Source: 55-13 sp037190145 (GTDB lineage Bacteria > Armatimonadota > Fimbriimonadia > Fimbriimonadales > Fimbriimonadaceae). From it: a stretch of DNA of 64,000 nt. Location of the stretch: the NCBI GenBank assembly GCA_037190145.1, contig JBBCJU010000008.1, forward strand, positions 62,001-126,000, given 5' to 3'. A program made the position numbers and the translations under genes. This document shows positions 59,868 to 64,000 of the stretch, piece after piece. Position 1 is the stretch's first letter; each line of letters starts with the position of its first letter. The notes beneath the pieces are model-generated. The model did not search any database, had not been told where the DNA came from, and was given only the letters and a program-made list of their open reading frames with translations.

Positions 59868-59900
59868 AAGGCCATCAGAAGGATACCTTTTGATGGCCTT
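59868..59900 (-). terminator. Terminator of the tryptophanase gene
   Basis: A 15-bp stem with one G-T pair (59868-59882 / 59886-59900) and 3-base loop, 22 bases after the stop. The T-run is short. Confidence 0.75.
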
Positions 59901-59922
59901 AGGCAGGGACTGACGGGCCAGA

Positions 59923-61290
59923 TCAGTCTTGTACCGGTTCTAGTTCTGCGGTGAAATGTCTCAGGAATGGGGCTTGCTTAACAAACCGAAGGCCTCGGGC
60001 TTCTGATCGCTTCTCCCACATTTGGGCGATAACATCGGCCACATAGGTTACATGAGCCTGAGTATAAACCCGTCGAGGCAGGGCAAGGCGAACTAGCTCT
60101 CGGTCGGCTCCGAACTCTTCACCATCTACGTTCTTGCCAAACATAACGGATCCGATTTCAACTCCACGAACGCCACCCTCCAGGTAAAGCTCATTGACAA
60201 AAACTTGAGCAGGGAACTGGGTTGCGGGGATATGAGGATAGAACCTTTTTGCGTCAATGTAGACCGCATGTCCTCCTGGTGGCTGGACTATCTTGACTCC
60301 AGTCTTTGTGAGCTTGTCTGCCAAGAACTGGATGGTTGCGGCCCGATACTCTAGATAATGTTCGTCCAATACTTCGTCAAGTCCGATCGCTAAAGCCTCC
60401 AAATCTCGCCCAGCAAGACCGCCGTAAGTAGGGAAGCCTTCAGTGAGGATGAGGAGATTGCGGGCGTGCTCGGCAAGAGCATCGTCATTGAGGGCCAAGA
60501 AACCGCCGATGTTCCCAAAACCATCTTTCTTCAGACTCATGGTTGCGCCATCCGCATAAGAAAACATCTCTTGAGCGATCTCTTTGGGAGACTTGTCCGA
60601 GTAGCCGGGCTCTCGCTGCTTGATAAACCACGCATTCTCGGCAAACCGGCAAGCATCAATGAGAAACGGTTTTCCAAATTCGCGGAGAGTTTCCGAAACC
60701 TCTTTGATATTTGCCATCGAGACGGGCTGACCACCGCCGGTATTGTTAGTAACCGTAAGCATGCCAAGTGGCACATCGGCACCTGAACTTAGCAAGTCTC
60801 TAAGTTTGGCGATATCCACATTGCCCTTGAACGGATGCAGGTTGTCCGGATCACGACCTTCCTCAATAACCAGGTCAAGCGCTTCCGCTCCGGTGTACTC
60901 CACGTTTGCTCGAGTGGTATCGAAGTGGTTGTTGCTGGGAATTGTTTTCCCTTCACCACCCACGATAGACATCAGAATCTTCTCCGCTGCCCGTCCTTGG
61001 TGCGTCGGGATGACGTGACGGAAACCAAAGATTTCCTGAACTTTGGCCTCAAATCGACGAAAAGATCGCGAGCCCGCATAGCTCTCGTCGCCAACCATAA
61101 TGGCTCCCCATTGGGCAGCAGACATTGCGCTTGTTCCAGAGTCGGTAAGGAGGTCAATCAACACATCGTCTGCGTCAATGAGAAAGGGGTTGTACTTGGC
61201 ATCTTTAAGAATGCGTTCGCGCTGATCACGGCTCGTGAAGCGAATGGGTTCAACACTTTTAATACGAAATGGCTCGATAATCTCGGGCAT
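59923..61290 (-). CDS. tnaA: Tryptophanase (PLP-dependent beta-eliminating lyase)
   Basis: A 455-residue PLP enzyme that splits L-tryptophan into indole, pyruvate and ammonia. It has IPTHQGRAAEKILM, SNNHFDTTRANV, LIDACRFAENAWFIKQRE and the PLP Lys255 in MSLKKDGFGNIGGFL. Asp124 (FDTT) is found in tryptophanases, where tyrosine phenol-lyases have Thr; NIGGFL, on the other hand, is lyase-like, so a mixed character remains. The ATG at 61290 is chosen over 61350. No tnaC-type leader with Trp codons or tnaB permease is seen. A chemoreceptor diverges from it. Confidence 0.88.
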   Translation of the reverse strand: MPEIIEPFRIKSVEPIRFTSRDQRERILKDAKYNPFLIDADDVLIDLLTDSGTSAMSAAQWGAIMVGDESYAGSRSFRRFEAKVQEIFGFRHVIPTHQGRAAEKILMSIVGGEGKTIPSNNHFDTTRANVEYTGAEALDLVIEEGRDPDNLHPFKGNVDIAKLRDLLSSGADVPLGMLTVTNNTGGGQPVSMANIKEVSETLREFGKPFLIDACRFAENAWFIKQREPGYSDKSPKEIAQEMFSYADGATMSLKKDGFGNIGGFLALNDDALAEHARNLLILTEGFPTYGGLAGRDLEALAIGLDEVLDEHYLEYRAATIQFLADKLTKTGVKIVQPPGGHAVYIDAKRFYPHIPATQFPAQVFVNELYLEGGVRGVEIGSVMFGKNVDGEEFGADRELVRLALPRRVYTQAHVTYVADVIAQMWEKRSEARGLRFVKQAPFLRHFTAELEPVQD

Positions 61291-61296
61291 AGAGGC

Positions 61297-61302
61297 ATTG
61301 TG
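61297..61302 (-). promoter_or_regulatory. Putative -10 element of a leaderless start
   Basis: Minus-strand CACAAT ends six bases before the tnaA ATG. First base deviates from TANNNT. Confidence 0.3.
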
Positions 61303-61668
61303 GCATGGCCTCACCCGTGACGAATCTCGCGATAAAGGCCATTCATGCATGAATTTGCAATGGAAATGTGAATCATCTTTTTGGGAACGGTTCCTAAGGA
61401 AAGTGTTTGTCTTTAAGACAGTTAACTGTTACGTTTGCCTGGTCACGTCGGTTGAAATACATAAATTGACGGACACTATTCACGCGGCGCAATATTTGGA
61501 CGCTATACGTAGCAACCTTCTGTGGATTGGTGCGAGAGTTGGCCTACCGGCACAGGCTCTAAAGATTCGAAATTCGAACCCAATCTGTAATTCCGGAAGC
61601 CTTCTGATAAAGGCTTAAACAAAGTCTCACACGGCCGGTGTGTGGCAAATGCTTTGAAAAGGAATGAT
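61303..61668. other. Divergent intergenic region with two small palindromes
   Basis: 366 bases between tnaA and the chemoreceptor gene. GGAACGGTTCC (61384-61394) and the perfect 12-base ACAGTTAACTGT (61418-61429) could be operator sites. CACAC/GTGTG flanks at 61631-61645 form a short hairpin before the chemoreceptor start. No supportable gene or known riboswitch. Confidence 0.35.
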
Positions 61669-63153
61669 ATGTTTAAAGGATTAAAGGTTAAGGGGAAACT
61701 TGGACTCGCTTTAGGGTCCGTTACCCTATTTGCGATTGCCGCGGTCTTGTCTGCAATGATGGACGTGGGTGTCGTTGTTCAGATCGCGCTTTTAGTGGGT
61801 GCCTCTGTGGTTAGCATTATTTCTTATGTGTCGATTCGGAATGCAATCATGGAGCCTCTCACAAATCTGCAGAATCGACTTGTTTCGATGGAATCGATTT
61901 GCGTATACCACCTTACAACTGGGCTTGAATCACTCGCTAACGGAGATCTCACCTACGATGTTCAACCCGCAACCACTGCTTTGCCGATTAGTGGAAAAGA
62001 TGAGTTTGCTGAGATTTCGACGACCTTCAATAAGCTACTGAGTAAGGTTCAGGCTTCTGTCACTGCTTATAACATCGGGCGAAAGAGTCTCTCCAGCATG
62101 ATTGGTCAGGTTACGAGCAATGCTGAGGTTGTGTCTCAAACTAGTCAGCAGCTTGCATCTGCAAGCCACCAGAGTGGACAAGCAGCTAATGAAATCGCCG
62201 CTGGAAGCGAGCGGTTAGCCTCCATTTCTACAGACGCGGCAGAGGAAATGGCAAAGCTGACCAGCCAAGTGGCTGAAGTGTCTGAGAGTAGCCAAGCCCA
62301 ACAGGTAATGGTTCATGATGCGACCGAAGCTTTAGAAGGTGCGTCGCTAGAGATTGGTCGAGTAAGTGAAGCGGCTCAACAGATGTCGGCTCTCGCGAAG
62401 GAAGGAAATCTGGCGGTGCGAGCCACGATTGATGCAATGGCACGAGTCAAAGATCGTGTCACTCTTTCGTCTGAGAAAGTTCAACAGCTTGACCAGTCAG
62501 GTCAAAAGATCGGCGATATTGTGAAGACGATTGAGGCGATTGCGGAACAAACGAACTTGCTGGCATTGAATGCAGCTATTGAAGCTGCCCGAGCCGGTGA
62601 TCATGGCCGCGGCTTTGCTGTAGTAGCCGAGGAAGTTCGAAAATTGGCAGAGCAAGCTGGATCGGCAACTCGAGAGATTGGCTCACTTATTACCGGAGTT
62701 CGAAGCACGGTTGAAGAAACGGTGTCAGCCATCCAAAGCACAACTCTAGAAGTTGAAGCGGGAGCATTCAGCAGTGAAACCGCAGGGCAATCTCTTTCGC
62801 AGATTGTGGCCGCCGCAGATGAAGTCGCAGGACAAGCGGGTTCAGCCAGTAAGCTGACGAACTTGGTTGGTGTAGGGATGGAGAAGGTGGCTGAGAGTGC
62901 GGCTAGGAATCTGGATGCCGCGCAAAGCATGGCGGAGAATGCCCACCGAGCCAGTGGAGTGATCATGGACGTGGCGGCAGTGGGACAAGAATCCTCAGCT
63001 GGAGCCGAAGAGTTGAATGCCAGCATCGAGGAGGTGGGTACTTCTGCCAGTGACTTAGCCCAAATGAGTCAAGCACTGAATTCTTTGGTCGAACAATTCA
63101 GTATCGATGAGGAGCGCGCGACTTCATCGAGTCATCTTCGACTTGTAGCTTAA
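61669..63153 (+). CDS. Methyl-accepting chemotaxis protein without periplasmic sensor
   Basis: A 494-residue chemoreceptor. Two close membrane helices (about 10-55, separated by three to five residues), a HAMP-like segment (about 60-130, LANGDLTYDV), then the long signalling helix pair with the conserved tip EQTNLLALNAAIEAARAG and FAVVAEEVRKLAE near residue 290. There is no room for a periplasmic ligand domain, so it must sense from the membrane or cytoplasm. AAGGA is six bases before the ATG at 61669. It is divergent from tnaA; indole as a signal is a guess. No other che genes are in view. Confidence 0.9.
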   Translation: MFKGLKVKGKLGLALGSVTLFAIAAVLSAMMDVGVVVQIALLVGASVVSIISYVSIRNAIMEPLTNLQNRLVSMESICVYHLTTGLESLANGDLTYDVQPATTALPISGKDEFAEISTTFNKLLSKVQASVTAYNIGRKSLSSMIGQVTSNAEVVSQTSQQLASASHQSGQAANEIAAGSERLASISTDAAEEMAKLTSQVAEVSESSQAQQVMVHDATEALEGASLEIGRVSEAAQQMSALAKEGNLAVRATIDAMARVKDRVTLSSEKVQQLDQSGQKIGDIVKTIEAIAEQTNLLALNAAIEAARAGDHGRGFAVVAEEVRKLAEQAGSATREIGSLITGVRSTVEETVSAIQSTTLEVEAGAFSSETAGQSLSQIVAAADEVAGQAGSASKLTNLVGVGMEKVAESAARNLDAAQSMAENAHRASGVIMDVAAVGQESSAGAEELNASIEEVGTSASDLAQMSQALNSLVEQFSIDEERATSSSHLRLVA

Positions 63154-63166
63154 TACCTCTAACCTA

Positions 63167-63189
63167 AGGCCGGGGGTTTGTCCCGGCCT
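63167..63189. terminator. Weak terminator between chemoreceptor and gpsA
   Basis: An 8-bp GC-rich stem (AGGCCGGG / CCCGGCCT) with a 7-base loop between the convergent genes, with CCCTTT after it and no long T-tract. Confidence 0.6.
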
Positions 63190-63208
63190 CCCTTTCGATA
63201 CATGAAGG

Positions 63209-64000
63209 CTAAGGTATCGGTAAACCCTCGGTAGGCGTTTCCCGATCCATGAGCGAGCCTACTGCTTTCATGGGTTCGATACGGCCGCGTATAACGTTTT
63301 CAATTGCGGCAAAAACGGGCAAATCGATCTCATATTTGCGAGCAAGGGCCTGAACGGATTCACTTGTTGACACACCTTCTACAACCTGTCCAATCTCTGC
63401 GAGGGCTTCATCCAACGGCTTGCCTTGTCCCAATAGCTTGCCTGCACGATAGTTGCGACTGAGGTTGCTGGATGCAGTGGCGAAAAGGTCGCCCACTCCA
63501 GCAATTCCAAGGAATGTCTCCAGCCTCGCCCCCATCCTCAACCCGAGGCCAATCATCTCTTTCAGTCCCCGGGCAAGAAAGGCACCTTTAGTATTGTCTC
63601 CAAAGCCGAGCCCATCTGACATTCCGGCCCCGACTGCGATTACGTTTTTGAGTGCGCCTGCCAACTCTACGCCGGTCACGTCATCGCTTTTGTAAACTCG
63701 AAAGGTGCGACAGTTAAAAGCAGACCGAATCTGTTCGGCTACAGAATCGTCTCGACACGCTGCAATCGCTGCTGTAGGAATACCTCTTACAATCTCAACC
63801 GCAAGATTAGGTCCGCTTAATGCTCCAATGTGGGCGTTGGGCATCACCTCTCCCACCACATCACTGACCATTTTGGCCGTCCCGGTCTCCAAACCTTTGG
63901 CAGCAACTACGATCAGTGGGTGTTGGCCACTCACCTCCTGCACAACTTGTCGCACTGCTCCCGAAGGAACTGCGACGACGGTCATCTCAACGAGTTCCAA
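63209..64000 (-). CDS. gpsA: Glycerol-3-phosphate dehydrogenase [NAD(P)+] (partial, cut by window edge)
   Basis: The C-terminal 263 residues of GpsA; the frame continues past the right edge and the TTG there is not a real start. GpsA makes sn-glycerol-3-phosphate for phospholipids. Visible motifs are VAAKGLETGT, ALSGPNLAVEI, the catalytic Lys in GALKNVIAVGAG, GIAGVGDLFATASSNLSRNY (with its Arg) and VVEGVSTSE. The NAD-binding Rossmann loop lies outside the window. Confidence 0.96.
   Translation of the reverse strand: MELVEMTVVAVPSGAVRQVVQEVSGQHPLIVVAAKGLETGTAKMVSDVVGEVMPNAHIGALSGPNLAVEIVRGIPTAAIAACRDDSVAEQIRSAFNCRTFRVYKSDDVTGVELAGALKNVIAVGAGMSDGLGFGDNTKGAFLARGLKEMIGLGLRMGARLETFLGIAGVGDLFATASSNLSRNYRAGKLLGQGKPLDEALAEIGQVVEGVSTSESVQALARKYEIDLPVFAAIENVIRGRIEPMKAVGSLMDRETPTEGLPIP

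Noticed and set aside
61235..61618. 127-residue ORF between tnaA and the chemoreceptor
   Set aside because: Begins antisense inside tnaA; composition is not protein-like and it has no start signal.
61351..61668. Possible riboswitch upstream of the chemoreceptor
   Set aside because: Short hairpins are present but no c-di-GMP or other riboswitch core could be matched.

Overview
The window is 64 kb of a bacterial chromosome with about 60 protein genes, one tRNA gene, and no phage, insertion sequence or CRISPR. The gene mix points to a free-living heterotroph of the Armatimonadota (Fimbriimonadia-like) or a neighbouring Planctomycetes/Verrucomicrobia/Acidobacteria-type lineage. It includes a PEP-CTERM protein, a DUF1501 plus planctomycete-type cytochrome (DUF1549/DUF1553) pair, a GH127 glycosidase, several Gfo/Idh/MocA oxidoreductases with a TIM-barrel sugar epimerase, and a four-helix-bundle (23S IVP) gene. 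This assignment is inference; there is no rRNA gene to settle it.

Layout. 1-5.8 kb: end of a DUF4139-like gene, a broken four-helix-bundle gene, lon, a small double-Tudor-like protein, nadA and a PEP-CTERM protein. 5.8-12 kb: a large secreted HExxH protein, an epimerase/oxidoreductase pair and an M24 aminopeptidase. 12-19.5 kb: a polymer or sugar degradation block (DUF1501, DUF1549/1553 cytochrome, GH127) with a divergent HTH-cupin regulator. 19.5-24.7 kb: a MoxR AAA ATPase / VWA / membrane FHA module followed by an M42 peptidase. 24.7-27.4 kb: FtcD and FabI overlapping by one base, a zinc-ribbon protein and a LuxR-PAS regulator. 27.6-31 kb: universal stress protein and cytochrome bd oxidase. 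31-34.6 kb: a cytochrome c/monooxygenase-like plus redoxin pair and a HerA-like ATPase. 34.8-39.2 kb: a rhamnulokinase-LutA-LutB/C operon in which every junction overlaps by 4 bases, linking rhamnose breakdown to lactate oxidation. 39.2-48 kb: ResA-like thioredoxin, ExbB and TonB without ExbD, cysS, lexA, a SurA-like chaperone, rsmI, a Wza-like exporter and OsmC. 48-54.2 kb: a phosphoesterase/beta-propeller fusion, an oxidoreductase, an M14 carboxypeptidase and a BCS1-like AAA. 54.3-57.6 kb: an NfeD-flotillin-flotillin operon. 57.6-64 kb: a coiled-coil protein, tRNA-Ile(GAT), lpdA, tryptophanase, a chemoreceptor and partial gpsA.

Three patterns cut across the annotation. First, many first genes of transcription units have no Shine-Dalgarno sequence but carry a TANNNT-like hexamer 5-8 bases before the start codon, which is the signature of leaderless transcripts. 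Second, several gene junctions hold strong inverted repeats without a T-tract, two of them sharing an AGGTTCT motif. Third, the lut operon carries two repeats inside coding sequence: a 90-base unit containing a palindrome, copied in frame in the lutB/lutC linker, and a 7-base tandem repeat in lutA whose slippage would shift the frame.
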